Shown in pieces: positions 27,801-40,695 of a DNA stretch of 64,000 nucleotides. The notes beneath the pieces were generated by a model. That model was not told the DNA's origin, did no database searches, and was given only the letters and a program-made list of their open reading frames with translations. The stretch covers positions 1 through 64,000 of the forward strand of contig BGZK01000700.1 in NCBI GenBank assembly GCA_005406025.1. Direction: 5' to 3'. This stretch comes from Eumeta japonica (taxonomy: Eukaryota > Arthropoda > Insecta > Lepidoptera > Psychidae). Positions within the stretch are counted from its first letter, which is position 1. Each line of letters begins with the position of its first letter. The position numbers and the translations under genes are program-made.

Positions 27801-28137
27801 CCTTTCGGCTTTATTCACTGAAAAGTTAATTAATGAAATATGTAGTTCACTTAAAGAAAAAGAGATTCGTATCACAGGTTCGTCTAGTCGTGCTTTTAGT
27901 TGATTATAATAATTATTTATTAATAAACGTTTCTCACCGTATACTGATTATTTAATTAAAATTGTTGATCAAAAGTATAATAAGGTTGAAAGGTTTATGC
28001 TTTAAGCGAATAATTATTTTAATAATTATTTTTACAGTAATATTATAACTAATAGTTGCCTGCGACATCGTTTTCATGGATGTAGAATGAATTGTATCCT
28101 TTGTCCCTCCAAATCTAACTTTATCTAATTCCATCTC
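24859..28137. other. Gene-poor DNA with two strong GC islands
   Basis: Islands at 25360-25600 and 27600-27760, the second C-rich and CpG-rich with two GAGCTCG sites, plus the tract at 25.7-25.93 kb. Overlapping ORFs on both strands of the 25.4-kb island are shadows of GC composition. No exon is recognised. Confidence 0.5.
25695..25930 (+). repeat. Degenerate TTCCGATCTCG-type tract, best copy
   Basis: This is a pyrimidine/CG-rich tract of TTCCGGTCTC-, TCTCGACCCCGG- and CCGATCACG-type units. It ends in AAATGCCAGTATCAAAATAA, which is nearly identical to the end of the tract at 61.05-61.24 kb, so both are copies of one element. No coding potential. Confidence 0.6.
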
Positions 28138-28330
28138 AATCGCTATTTCGTTTCCAATCTCAATGTGATGTTTCAGATTGATTCCTGTCTTGTTCTCGAT
28201 TTCAATTTCGGTTTCGGTGTTGCGGTCTGTTCCGACTCTGATGTTCTTCCATCTCCGACCTAAATCTTAATTCCGACTTCGAGCACGAATCTGATGCTGC
28301 TTCTGGTTTCAGTTTCAATTTCAAAACCGT
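28138..28330 (+). repeat. Degenerate TTCCGATCTCG-type tract
   Basis: The block has repeated TTTC-A/C-ATCTC, TTCGGTTTCGG and TTCCGACTC/TTC units, of the same style as 25695-25930 but older. Short tracts of the same kind lie at 24811-24858 and, on the opposite strand, at 60715-60770. Confidence 0.45.
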
Positions 28331-30951
28331 TCTTAACTCGGCCAGCAAGCTATAAAGTTAATGTGGAGACCGACTCGCTTAAAAAGCATACAACTTAACA
28401 ATGATTGCCGAAAGTTCCAAAAGTACATCCCCGGCGGGCGACCAACAATCGGCGTACGCCCACATTTTGTGCTTCCAATTTTTATCTTCGGCAAACGCAG
28501 CGACTTCGTGTACGCGACCCACATAAAAAATAAATTAATTTAACTTTGTAAATAACTCGCAATGGTAATCTAATTACGTTATCTCGCATCCGGGCCTGTC
28601 CTTTTATTTGCTTTACTTGTGTTATGAATACGTGCAGAGAAATTACCATTTTATCTCTTGCGAAATTTAATATGCAAGCGATGCAAGCGCGTCGACTGAA
28701 TGCATTTCATTACCCGCACTGCACTGCTACTTGTATAAGGCTTCATAAGAAATTCTCAGCGTCCTTTTGTTCCCGTTAACTTATCTCAAAATTATGATAC
28801 TTTATGTAATACTTCTTTTTGCGGTCGGTCTTGAAGGTGAAGAGAGTCGTGGTGCTATAATTATCCCTGGGTTTAGTATGTAAATTAAACATTTAGTACA
28901 GTGAATATACTTTTGGATGTTTTAAGCAAAAACTGTGATCGATTCGAGGCTTTTCCACGAAGGAGCTATTTCTCATTTCTTGATATTGATGGAGCGAATT
29001 TCTGGGGAACTACATTTACATAATGTTTTATATATCATTTAATAACATCTACTTGATATCACGGTTTTAATAGCAGACACTCTTCTAAAATTAATAAACA
29101 AGTTAGTGGATGCTAATAAACCTGAAGCTAAAATCTGAATAAACGAAATACTTGCCGATCTTTGGGTTCATTACAGTTATTTTACAGTCGCAACAAATAC
29201 TTTTAATACCACCTACCTGTATAATATTATATTTTAAATTCATGTGAATACTCATGCTCATCATCAGACCTTATTATTTTATTCTCTTTAATGCCTTTCT
29301 AATTAGTCTCTATATAAGCTTATTTATTAGGATCTAAATCCATATGCGTGTGTGCGTATATCTATGTTTAAACATGTTGTTTCAGCTCAAACAGGACCTC
29401 ACTTCAGCAGCAGATCATGGTTCTAAACGCAATGCAAAGTATCGAATTGATAATGTTAACCTTTATTAATAATTCCTTAGTGAGGAATCGATTCTGTCTG
29501 CAATATCGATATTACAATCGATTCAGTAATGAAAATCATATTTTGTTATCAAATCTTAACGGTTTCACATAAAATTTCAAATCTCTGTTTCTAACCGTGA
29601 AAAAAGTACCTTCTTAGTAAGCTGTCATTGCATTTATATACATGTTACAAATTTCTCAAGCTCAATTAAATATCGGAACGTGGACAAAAATGAATATATG
29701 AAACGCGATTCCTTCTTATTTTTAAGTTAATAGATAAGTTTCTACCCATATTTATTACTTCATAGATATTTTTTAAAACTTGGAAAAAAGTAATCACCCC
29801 ATAAAATATACGGCAAGCAGTGGATGTATCAACGCAAAGTAATGACCACGCACCGCCTTTGTCTTTGCTATCGCGGCACATACAAAATTAACAAAGCGCG
29901 CGACGTGCATTAGCCAAAATAATTGGATGCTGTAGCCCGCCCGCCTCAGATTATCTGGTAACGTACTGCCTACCGAATTACGATCAACTAATTATTATCA
30001 GGGCAATATCCGCCCGGGGCGTGCCTGCCTTATCGTCGTCCGGAGTATTTATTAACCCGGATTACGTAAAACGTACAAAGTCGATGTTCCCGCTGCACAC
30101 GCTCATCTGACGCCGAATTCTAAAGTTCGTTAACGAGTACTTAAAAAGGGTATCGTAAATCGTACATAAATCGTAAAAAGAAACGTTCATATATCGATGA
30201 CGTCGCTAAATGACAATCAGAAGTAATCGTGCTTTTGTTGTATACACACATACATGGCTGCACAAAAGTTGACTGCACACTGTGCGGCAATCGCTTGAAA
30301 AAAAACCAACCGACTAGGAAGAAATACAACGAAATTCGAATAGGATTCGTCATTTTATAATTGTTTTACAGAGGTATTCCTAATTTCTTTCCGTCGATAA
30401 TTCTTTATAAACTGAGAATGCTTTAAACCTCGCACATTTCCAAGCATCGTCGACGGCATGTTTATAGAGTAAATTCGCTGTATTCTTAAAAAACACCGAT
30501 ATAGACCTATTTTTTTTTTAATGTTTTGTCCAAAAAAGATTTTTGTGTCAAAAATTCCGAGTCCCAACTTTGAGTTGGACAAGTTGTTTATAAATCGATA
30601 TAAATGTCTGTGATGTTTTAGTTTGTGAAACATAACACCATAACTTTATTTTCTAAAATGATTATAGAACGAAGCGTTGTGGCGACTAATAATTACATAA
30701 TTACAGTACTTAAGGTTTCATTAATAAAATATTGTAGTACCCATGTTGTATTTATATATCGGTGGAGACTGATTAAAACAGAAATATCAACATTTTTTTA
30801 TATCAGAACCTACAAACTCTAATATTGTCATCACTGAGTCTAGGTAATTTATTTGCAAAGGAGGATTTGAAATCATAATTTTCAAATAAAACATTTATAG
30901 AAAATCAAAAAAGGAATTAGAAAGCAAGAGAAGAATTGAAAAATAAATTTG

Positions 30952-31010
30952 GCTGTCACGGGACACCGGGCAGATGTGAAACATTTAAGTTATTATTAGA
31001 ATTAATAATT
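30952..31010 (+). repeat. Short dispersed motif, copy 2
   Basis: This is the counterpart of 18185-18250 in the same orientation, again followed by AT-rich DNA. No ORF. Confidence 0.4.
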
Positions 31011-34000
31011 AATAAAAATCTATAAAGAAAATATTGAATAAATTAATAGTTACAAAATGTATTTATAGATCGAAAAATTCTTTTAACCGCTTTAAAGACA
31101 ATAATGTTTAATGTAATAAGGAAAACATACAAAGCGGGTATACAAGCGGTAAACGTGTCAAGTATATTGTATTCCGATAGAAACAGCACACACAAGGGAC
31201 TCAAAAGTTGCGGCGTAGAGGGCATAATGGCACAAAAGACCGTCATGCCGTTTGTGACGGCATACGGGTCGATTTTACTGCTAAGGTGTGCCAATTGATG
31301 CTTCGCATTCAAAAAATTTAAAATTAAGTAAAAATCGATACAAAATAACTTTGCCAAGGTATAAGTCGGAATTACTAGAGGCAATTTGATAAAAGGTTTA
31401 TCGTAATGATGCACGCTGAATGTGGATATAGTCGAAAGTAGACGTGTTTTTATTTTTAAATTTGCTGATTTTGAAAACTATTATTTTCAGATTTTTTTTC
31501 ACATATAAATATAGCTTTTAAAAATAAGTTGACCACAAATTGAATAAAACTTTTTGAGAATTGACAATACAGTTCTAACGAATAGGCCTTAAAGAGAATA
31601 CAAAAGTTTCCGGCGGATGTCCGTCTGTCGCTCTGCTTGTATATGACTGCCCTGCTTAAACTTGCGAATCTTAGAAATCACTTAACGGATTTTAATACGA
31701 TTGTCACTCTCAGGATTTTATTTGGCTGATGATTTTGTGTATTAGCAGTTACTCTATCACTTACAAGAAGTGAACTTTAAATCAATTACCAAGTCAAGTC
31801 GGATGAAAATAGTTTATTTTAAAAGCCTTTCCATGAAGTTATAGTTATTCCAAGACACATAACAAAATCAGTGTGTCAAATTAATTGTTTACAATGAAGT
31901 AAAGACCATAATATATTTTTATGCAACAGATTACTCGCATTTAATTACGAACTGAAACATGTTTAAGGTTGACTATGTTTTATCATATAAAGAACGTAAC
32001 TTTTATTAAAATAATTTAATAATTAAATCGTAATGTGCCATGTAGATACTAAATATCTTGTATAGTCTACAATTTCTATCAATATTTCAGAACTTAAATC
32101 GTGCTTGGGCAGAGCCGGGTCGGATTGCTGCTTATTAAAAATAAAGGAATACTAAAACGGAAACGGGTACATTGTATGTCCACGGGCGATCAATGGTCTA
32201 TCAAGGAAGAAAACTCCACTTATCATTTCAACATGCACTTCTTCGTGGGCACGATATCAAAGAAATATAATACATGTCAGATACGAAGAATGTACAATTA
32301 TACAATGTTTTAATTTTTTCAAACAAATAAAATTTTCATTAATATACTACTTCCTCTGCAACCTTGTCAGCAGTCGACTAGTATTATCATTCTAATAGTA
32401 AAAAACTGACAAGACAATAAAAGCTTCAAGATATTTTAATAGTAAAACTTTATTACGGAATAAGTTGCTTAGTGCTTACTGTGCATTTTGCGTACCTTGT
32501 ACAGAAGAGAGTAGGCTTGTACATTTAACGTCACCGAAGTTACATTTAATATCGTCGAAGTAGCGCATTGAACTCCTTTCAAAAGTTTATAAAACTCTGC
32601 CACGGAACAGCAAGTACTCATGGACAAGGCTATAGTGTGTTTTTTTCTTAGTGGACAGTGTACATATTTTTTCCTTTTGATGTGGCAGTCAATACAATGG
32701 ATTCCAACCAAGTCAAAATACAGCATGTGTGACACCATGGATTCTTTTAAAATTTTACGGGATCGCTTCTGCGAACTTTCTCGAAATACCGGATTAATCA
32801 CGAGGTACATTTCAAAGTACACGAGTAAGTTTCCTCATCAGCGCGCATGCTAATTCTAACAAGTCCCTCGAGCATTAAGTTAAAACTCGACGCTTCTCTT
32901 AATCAGAATTAAGTCGGTCTGCGTTTGCGTTGAGCCGTCTAATGTAAGGACCGGCGAGATGATATCGCCCAAGACCGGGGGTGCTATTCTCATCGCCCTA
33001 ACTTTTAGTCAGCCCTAGATTATGTACGTCAATGACGACGTCGAATGTCAGCCCAACGCCAAAGGTATAAAATACGTAAATAATAAATTGCCCAAGTGCA
33101 TTTTATACCTACGCACCATTGATCATTATAGAGATTTCTTCGATTAGCGACTATAATGTTCTTTCAACCGATTTCTTGTCTTTGCTAATTGTACAGACTG
33201 TCAAAAGTATTCTAATCCGTTTTGTGTAATAAATTATGTTTCAGAATTAAAAGTATTCACAATATATATTTATCGTATATTATAAATATATATTGTGGCC
33301 AATATCAAGTTCGAACAAACACAATATATAATTAATTAATAATCCAGTGGAATTATTATTATAGACTTAATCAAATGTTTGAAATATATAGGTGGCCGAG
33401 CTTAGGTTTGGAAAAAATAGCACAATTTTTAATTAAGATTCACAAATAGTCCATAGTTTTAAAAGTCACTATTGAGATCAATCAAAAACCTAATTATTAA
33501 ATTTATATTTATTTTTTCTGAAAATAGGACATACTTTAAATGATTCCCTATCTTCGTGAATCCTTAGTGATGGACAACCGTAATGGACGAGTTGGGTTAG
33601 GCTGTTTACAGAATTGTAAAATTAATACTTTAATATAATGGAATAAATAATAGGTTAGCATCTATCTTATTCATTTCTAAAGTAATAATGTCTTATTGAA
33701 CGATATGAAAATAATGGAAATATTTTTGTATTATTGTAATAATAGAAGTCGTACCTATAGGCCATATTACAGTTTCATATTCTTTATTACATTCAAGTTT
33801 TAATTATGTCGCAAAACGTACTACATAAATCAAACGATAAATGCCGATGGTATACCATAGACGTACGATTTGGTACAGCAGATTCACTATCGACACGTCA
33901 CCCGAACTTCGGGGAGTGTGCCCACATTCGTCTAAGGCCGAGCGAGTAAATCACGGGGCGGGTGTTTAGTGTACGGAATGAGCTAATACCCTCAAGTGTT

Positions 34001-35443
34001 CTGGCCTCAAATTAAACTTTCTGATGCTTCAAGATTGATAAGGGTTTTCGAACATGATTCGTAGTAGCATTAGGTAATGTAATTTGAGATTTACCGACAT
34101 TTCTCGTATGAAAATAGTAGACATGCGATTATATTGACATTGTCGAGAAAATCTTAAACAACGCCTTCCATGCGACTATTTGTGTAACATTTAAAACGTA
34201 TTAATTTAATGTTAATAAAAAAAAACATATTAAATAAATATATTACAAAGCGCTTTACTTATAATGCGTAATATGTTCACTTGCCTGTTATATTTGGTGA
34301 TATACCCCGAGAAAAATGTATTATCGTATTACAAAAAGATTCGTGTCAACGCCGAAAAGCAGCGATTACTTTAAAAAGTCGCCGCTCGTAAAACGTGTAA
34401 TCTCGCTTCGAAAGTTGAGGAACGTTCGGAAACTCGTTGCGGGGAGCGGAGCGGCCCGTGGCGCTCCCGCAACGTGCGGCAACATGATAAATCGAGATTT
34501 CCGAACGCCCAGGCCGATCTGGCTCTGTAACGAAATTATTTAGGTCAATATCGGGTCATTAATTTCTTATTCATCAAACCTTTCAGCCTCCGTCAACATC
34601 AATTAGCGGCTCCCGGCGCACCCGCGGAGACTTTCACGGCTGCGCGAACTTTTGTATACGTTCCTACTTGTGCAAATATTACAAGGTGTAATTGCATGAT
34701 TCGCCTTTTGAAATTACACAATCCCATGTTTAATATAATGGTTTTGTTTTAAAGTTGTGTTTGTATACAACAATTTTAATTACATATTTATATATACATT
34801 AGGGTTTCCCTTATATGTCATAAAGTTTTTTTTTTGAATATCGATATACATACCCCCTATTTCTTTTTAAACTACCCAGACTTACTTAAATACAAAATGA
34901 TATCTTCCTATGTCAACATTAACCCATGCCGACAGAACCTTTAAGATTTTGAAAATTGCTGTTTTCAACCTTTACCATTATGTAGCTAAATAAATTGATA
35001 TATTTAATAAAATAGTTATTGGAAGAAGATAAAAATTGCTTCTGTTCTTTCTTTGCAGTGATCAAACCATGAAAATCTTGCATAAGTTTAACACCCCCTT
35101 TCAGCTGTAGAAATTATCTGTCCTTAAAGAAAGAACTTTTCTTTTTGGGCACCAAACAAAAAGGCAATATTTTCATCACACGTAAAAACGGGTCTCTGGA
35201 GTAAGTTCTCATCAATTTTTAATCGAGAAAATAAGTTTGTTGACTCTTGACAGACACAAAATAATATTTTTTCTGCAACAATAAATAAGGCATTATTATT
35301 ATCAGTTTAGTGAAAACAGTATAAAAATAATACTATTATATTGTATTCTTACTTACCATACAAATAATCAGACATATCTTCTTTCGATGAAATGTATATC
35401 TATATGCACATATTACTGTATATTTGGTGGAATGTATATATGA

Positions 35444-35469
35444 CTATTTAATGGTGTACCATTAAATAG
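35444..35469. repeat. Short perfect inverted repeat
   Basis: CTATTTAATGGT and ACCATTAAATAG are separated by GT. AT-rich; function unknown. Confidence 0.8.
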
Positions 35470-35989
35470 CCAACAACTGTCGACTGTAAATATATTGAAA
35501 GGGTGCTCTGAATTTTACAAAGGAAATACGACAGACGAAAGATAGAGTTGACGTGCACTATACGATATCACATATCAATCCGTTGTGGCGGCTACCGTTT
35601 TGCATATTTATAGCACAAATATTGAATCTTTGGACTATAAAATATTCAATATTATAGATGTTTTGGGTTTTTTATAAGTTATAATTAACTTATTTATAAA
35701 GCTCAAGGCTTTAAGCACTATATTTAAATATTATTTAAGTATGCGTTTTTAGATTTTTGAGATCGAGATACAAGATTTTTATTCGTGCAACGAAACGAAA
35801 TGTTATTTCTATAGACAATGAGACTTAAATATTTACAATTACTAAACATAATCGTTCCAAAATAAATCCAATCGTCTACAAAAGAAATCCGCCGAAAATT
35901 CGAGACACTTTCGGAGAAAATTAGGTCCATGAACCGTCACTATTTCGTATAGATGTCGCCAATTTAAAAACGCGAAAACGCGCGCATAA

Positions 35990-36320
35990 AGATAAAAGTT
36001 GATTGCAGCGACATCCCGGAGACGGACGGGGCCCGCGCCCGGACGGCGCTCGCGAGTCGAGGTCGGGACAACAGAGAAGACTTTTGCTGGATGACGAAAT
36101 ACGAAATGTCGTTTTCCACGTTCGCCGCGGATCCACGCCGCCCCCGCGTAATCCTGGCGGCGCGGGCGCGCGCTCTCCTAACGATACATTTCCCGGATTG
36201 TCTCCATGAAGAGGCAATAATTTAAAGAGCGGCGTCATCCCGACGTAAAACTCCCGATTTCATCGCCGCCCCGCTCCCGCGGAGGACCTGGGCGCCCCGC
36301 CCATAAGTTCGTTCATATCT
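35990..36320. other. GC/CpG-rich island, candidate promoter or enhancer
   Basis: One of the most GC-rich non-repeat blocks. It is open in reading frames on both strands, which is expected from composition. No TATA/Inr/DPE set could be fixed. Regulatory role is inferred from composition only. Confidence 0.2.
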
Positions 36321-37684
36321 CGGCCGAGACGTCTGTCGCTAATGTCAAGGGAAAATCGAGGGAAATAGAAACTTTGCTGGTGTTTTGTAAATGTTCGCGG
36401 AGCTAGTTCGATTGCGTTTAAATTGAGATCACACCGAACTTCGTGGTTCGCATTAGTTTTCTTAGTTATATCTTCTTAAGGCCTGCTCCTCCATGCTGGA
36501 AATGAATGAACGCCTCAGCTCGGTATCCGTGCTACGTAACATTACGACGTCAAAATTATAGAGTATATACGCTCTATAATCACTATGTTCGTAATCGTTG
36601 TTGTTCCTGTTCAGCACAAAAAAAGGACATTTCCAATATAGAATGGTTTATATTTCGACGAATAGACCAATGATTTTTTAGCGTCGAATTAAATCAGTCG
36701 CTTCGTGTCCCGCCGCGCTAAGCTGCCGGTCCCGTTGTCATCGCTATGGTGACGACGGTCGTCAGCAGCCCCCAACCCTAGAACAGTGGGGACGGCATGA
36801 GGTCCAAGCTCCTCAATCTGGAACGTAAAGATTGCGGGAGGGTATGTCAGTTTTACTGTCGTCAGCGGGACGACATTAAAAACCTGAAACGGCATATATA
36901 GTTTTAATTCATTATTATTTGTGAACAATATTGATTCGTTTGATAATTGGTCATGAATTTAAAAAATATTTTAATTTAACTGCCCGGAATCCAAAAAGAA
37001 TTTCTATAGCTGATCGGAATAGACATATTTCTTTTTTCCTATTGCCCGTAACACGATACTTTTATTACTACGCACAGTCGCCGCCGACTTCTGAGCGAAC
37101 CCTCCGGCCAATTAAAGGAGGCGATATCGCGCCAGGATGTTGTCCGATCTAAGCCGATTATTCTCGACGTGTCACTCGTACGCCGCCCCTGCGCCCGCGC
37201 CCCCGCACTCGCCCCCGCGCCCGTTCCACATTTTATGTCCACAATACTCTCGTTCTCTTCGGTGCGCCTTTCTCGTTTTTACTAAAATTGGAGCATCCGA
37301 AATTGTGTCTGTTTCTGTGTACACGCTTCGTATGAGAGTGAGGCGATCGACGTCGAACGGTGAGGCTGAAAACTACTATGAAACAAAAATCGAGAGTTGT
37401 CTTTTATTTATTTTGCGGTTTTAAAACCTCAATTTTACTGTCTTTTGCAAATGATTTTTTTTTCATTTGACGGTTTGTGTAACGGGATTTCCGTAATTTT
37501 TGAGCAAGATACCATAATAATCAAATTATTATCAGATCGACCTCAAAATATTCATTAAACTTACATGTCGATACAGAAAACATAAGTTTGCGTAATTTTA
37601 TAAATATGATAAGTGTTGTGGCGTAAACGTGAAACTGTTTATTTCACACATTACCCTCGGCGATTTTGAATAAATTCCTGTATC

Positions 37685-37855
37685 TTTTGTATCGAGCGAT
37701 CTTTATTTCAATCACGATCTCTATCTTAGTGCTGTTATCGATTTTAGTCCTATTTCCATGGCTGGTTCTTGCCTCGACCTCTCTTTCAGTTCAAATTCCA
37801 GTCTTGTTCTCAGCGATTCCGATGTTCATCCGCTCTGGATTCCGCTTTCGATAAC
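37685..37855 (+). repeat. Degenerate TTCCGATCTCG-type tract
   Basis: The block TTTCAATCACGATCTC to GATTCCGCTTTCG is made of the same hexamer-like units as the other tracts. The ORF through it (37666-37854) is a by-product of the stop-poor repeat and is not called as a gene. Confidence 0.45.
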
Positions 37856-39369
37856 GGCCGGCCATTCGTTACGTCGTCGACACCGTCGATTATACGCCCC
37901 ACGGTTTAACCTGCTATGAACACTCCGTGTTCTCTCTCGTGTTCGTGATTGCGGTGTTCACACGCGTAGGCGCTATAATCAGCACTTCATGAGAATGCAT
38001 CTTCGTCATATCAAACTGATATTATAAAGACGAAAGGAAGCATGTGAAGAGGTGTACCTATTTGTTACTATTTGACAAATATAAAAAGCTGACAGAAGTG
38101 ATATTTATTAAATTATCTGTATGGTATGCAAAATTTAGCCATTTTCGAGTACTGATGAGAGTACGCGATAGAAATAGTTGTTGACAGGAGGCGTCAAATT
38201 TTTTTCGATTGTAAAGCACTCTTAAGTGCTTTGCATTATGATTCGTACAAAAAAATAAAAATAAATTTTAGTCAATATTATTTAGTGATATTAGTGAATA
38301 TTTTTATAGAATTGGTTCAATAGTTCCAGAGATTATTACCTCGTTTACGAAAACATCAAATGTTGTCTCTTCATAATATTAGTACAAGTTATAAAAAATA
38401 GTGACATAATATTAATATCAAGTGACTATTGCAGTACTAATAATAAAATACTTTTTTTGTATAGAAAGAAAAATATTGTTATATGATTAACACAGCCTCG
38501 TTAATGCAGAAATCTACCAAAAAAAAAATATTCATCCCTTTTTCCAAAACTCCAGACATTTTCACTTAAACTCTCAACTTATTAAAGAATCCCGGTGTCC
38601 GCCAAAAACGCGACAAGTAAAAATTTTTAACCGCACCGCGTCGCGTCGCGCGGGCGCGGTTAGCCCGCTGATTTCCCAAGGCGGGCTCGTGGCTGTGTGC
38701 ACAGTAAGGTGTGCAATATTACTAGATATCCTCCACATTTTCATTATAATGAGAAACGGTGTTAATGTACAAAATGTACAATAAGTCGCTCGCAGGGTAT
38801 GAACGAATGGAACAATATACGGCGTTCATAATTAACCACTCGCTTACATTTCATTTCATAGGTCGTCCAGTGTCGTCCTGTGCTTTTTCTCGCATTACGA
38901 GATAATTCATCACATTTATAACGATCGCCGCTCGAGGACGTCGGGGTCAAAGCAGACCCCCATATCTCACTGCGGAACGATGGTCCCTGCGGCTCGCGGA
39001 CCCTAAAACGTAAACGCTAACGGATGCGAGATACCGGCCCCGGACGATGGCTCCCGACTGTTTGTTTAACGCTTTCTTCTATTAGCAGACATCATCTGAT
39101 AAGCACTGATAGCGAATTAGAATATTCGTAGGAAGTAAGTTGCCCTTTATGTTCATTTATTACTGCGGACTACGATTTAGTTGTTATTCTATAGATAATG
39201 ATATTTCACTTTTTGCAGTATTTTGTGTTGTGTTTTTGTAGTAATTTTTTTTTGTAGGATTTTTAAGGGACAAACGAGTATGAGGGATATCAGGACGTAG
39301 GAGACAAATACAAAAAAAAAACACTTGCTTAATTATTCGATATTTGTTAATCCTCTCGAATCAATATTC

Positions 39370-39780
39370 ATCTCGTTGGATGAGCTTTCGCAGTGAAAAA
39401 GCAAATTCGAGGGATAGCGGTGTGTTGCATGCTGCATGTAATTGTATGCAGGCAAGCTTCTAGGTGAACGCCGCCGCTCATCAACACTGGCAACTTTACG
39501 AGAGTCACTACTGCGTTGCCAGCATTTTGAAAAGGGCTATGCTCTTTTCTTAAAGACCCCATTCGTTCGCTGGGAATACGGCTGATGGTACATCATTCCA
39601 AAGTTTTACTGTACGTGACAGGAAGTAGCCCCTAAAGCGTACGGTACTAAAACACTAGCCGTCAGAATGGTGTTGACGCGAAACGATGACGGAATGCAGA
39701 AATCCATAAACCATACACAGAAATATTACGTATCTTCGCGAACGATCGTGCTGGCCAAGTAGTACTTATTCGCTGACGAT
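39370..39780 (-). mobile_element. Non-LTR retrotransposon C-terminal/3' fragment
   Basis: Minus-strand reading frames give broken pieces resembling the tail of lepidopteran reverse-transcriptase proteins: a CHVQ.NFGMMYHQPYSQ piece in place of 'RTVKLWNDVPSAVF', then GVFKKRA, then AGNAVVTLVKLPVLMSGG. The same tail type occurs at 45.33-45.56 kb. It is heavily decayed with stops and frameshifts and has no enzymatic domain. The clade is not assigned. Confidence 0.5.
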
Positions 39781-40599
39781 GTGTCCACTGTTTACCTTTG
39801 TACTGTGTGATTATTTTTTTAAAGGGAAAATCACATGAAATAAAATAATCAAACTAGTTAATTATTATTATAATAAAATTAGCATGTAGTGTTGAGTAAA
39901 ATTAACTCAAAAAGGTGATTTGCTTTTAAATTATGTTAACAGAAGAAAAACCACAGTGAAAGGTAAAAAAGTAATATCACGAACTAACCAACGTTAGTAA
40001 TCGAAATACCGGCACGTGTAATTGTACCAGCGAAAACCGGCGAAAAATAACTGCTTGACTTTCTTATCCATCGAGAAATCCCAAATATGCGATTTGGTAT
40101 TTGAGCGCCGGGTCTCTGCCGTTTCTAGTGTTAATTTCGCACTGACCGCGCCCACGAAAAACCATCGCGGTCCCGACCTCTCCCGGGTCGCCTGAGCACG
40201 CCGGCGGGGGGCGTTTCGCTCGCGAACTAGTTAACCGAACTCCTGTTAATATAATTACTTAGCGTAGCTGTAGCCTGCAAATTTCTAATACGGTGTACGT
40301 TGAAAGTTCACACTTCGCTCGTGCAGTGGCCGTAAGGTTGTTGAGCTCATGATTATACGACAAAGTTTTTTTTTTTTTATAACGCCCTTACTCGTTTATA
40401 TTTGCATTTCTGTGCATTTTCTATTTTTATGTTTGTTTTTTAGTTAAGTGTGTTTAGAGCTAATGTGTGCGATGGGATGGGTTGATAAGGGTCGACCTAG
40501 CAAATTCTATGCAGATCGAATTAGCGGCATATTAAAAAAGAGCCAAATCATAAGCACCCGAAACTGACTAACTGTATGTAAAAATTGATGAATGTCAGT

Positions 40600-40695
40600 G
40601 AAATAAGAGAGATATACAAAAATCGTATACCATGTGGAAATCTGTAGTCTCTGCCTACCCATCCAGGAAATAGGTGTGAGTTTATTGTATTATTA
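40600..40695 (+). repeat. LINE/SINE-type 3' tail fragment
   Basis: The block TCTGTAGTCTCTGCCTACCC, then AGGAAATAGGTGTGAGTTTA followed by a TTATTATTATT tail, resembles the 3' end of a short interspersed retroelement common in Lepidoptera ('CTCTGCCTACCCC...ATAGGCGTGAG'). It is identified from memory of the motif only. Confidence 0.5.

Larger units (their letters stand above)
28331..37684. other. Long gene-poor stretch
   Basis: AT-rich with GC patches at 29900-30070, 33850-33970, 34430-34650, 35990-36320 and 37070-37230. The hydrophobic minus-strand ORF at 31043-31414 and the 32469-32822 ORF match nothing I know. No RNA gene is seen. Confidence 0.5.

Noticed and set aside
31043..31414. Hydrophobic 123-codon minus-strand ORF (possible receptor exon)
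   Set aside because: AT-rich DNA often gives Leu/Ile/Phe-rich frames; no receptor signature, and an overlapping + strand ORF exists too.
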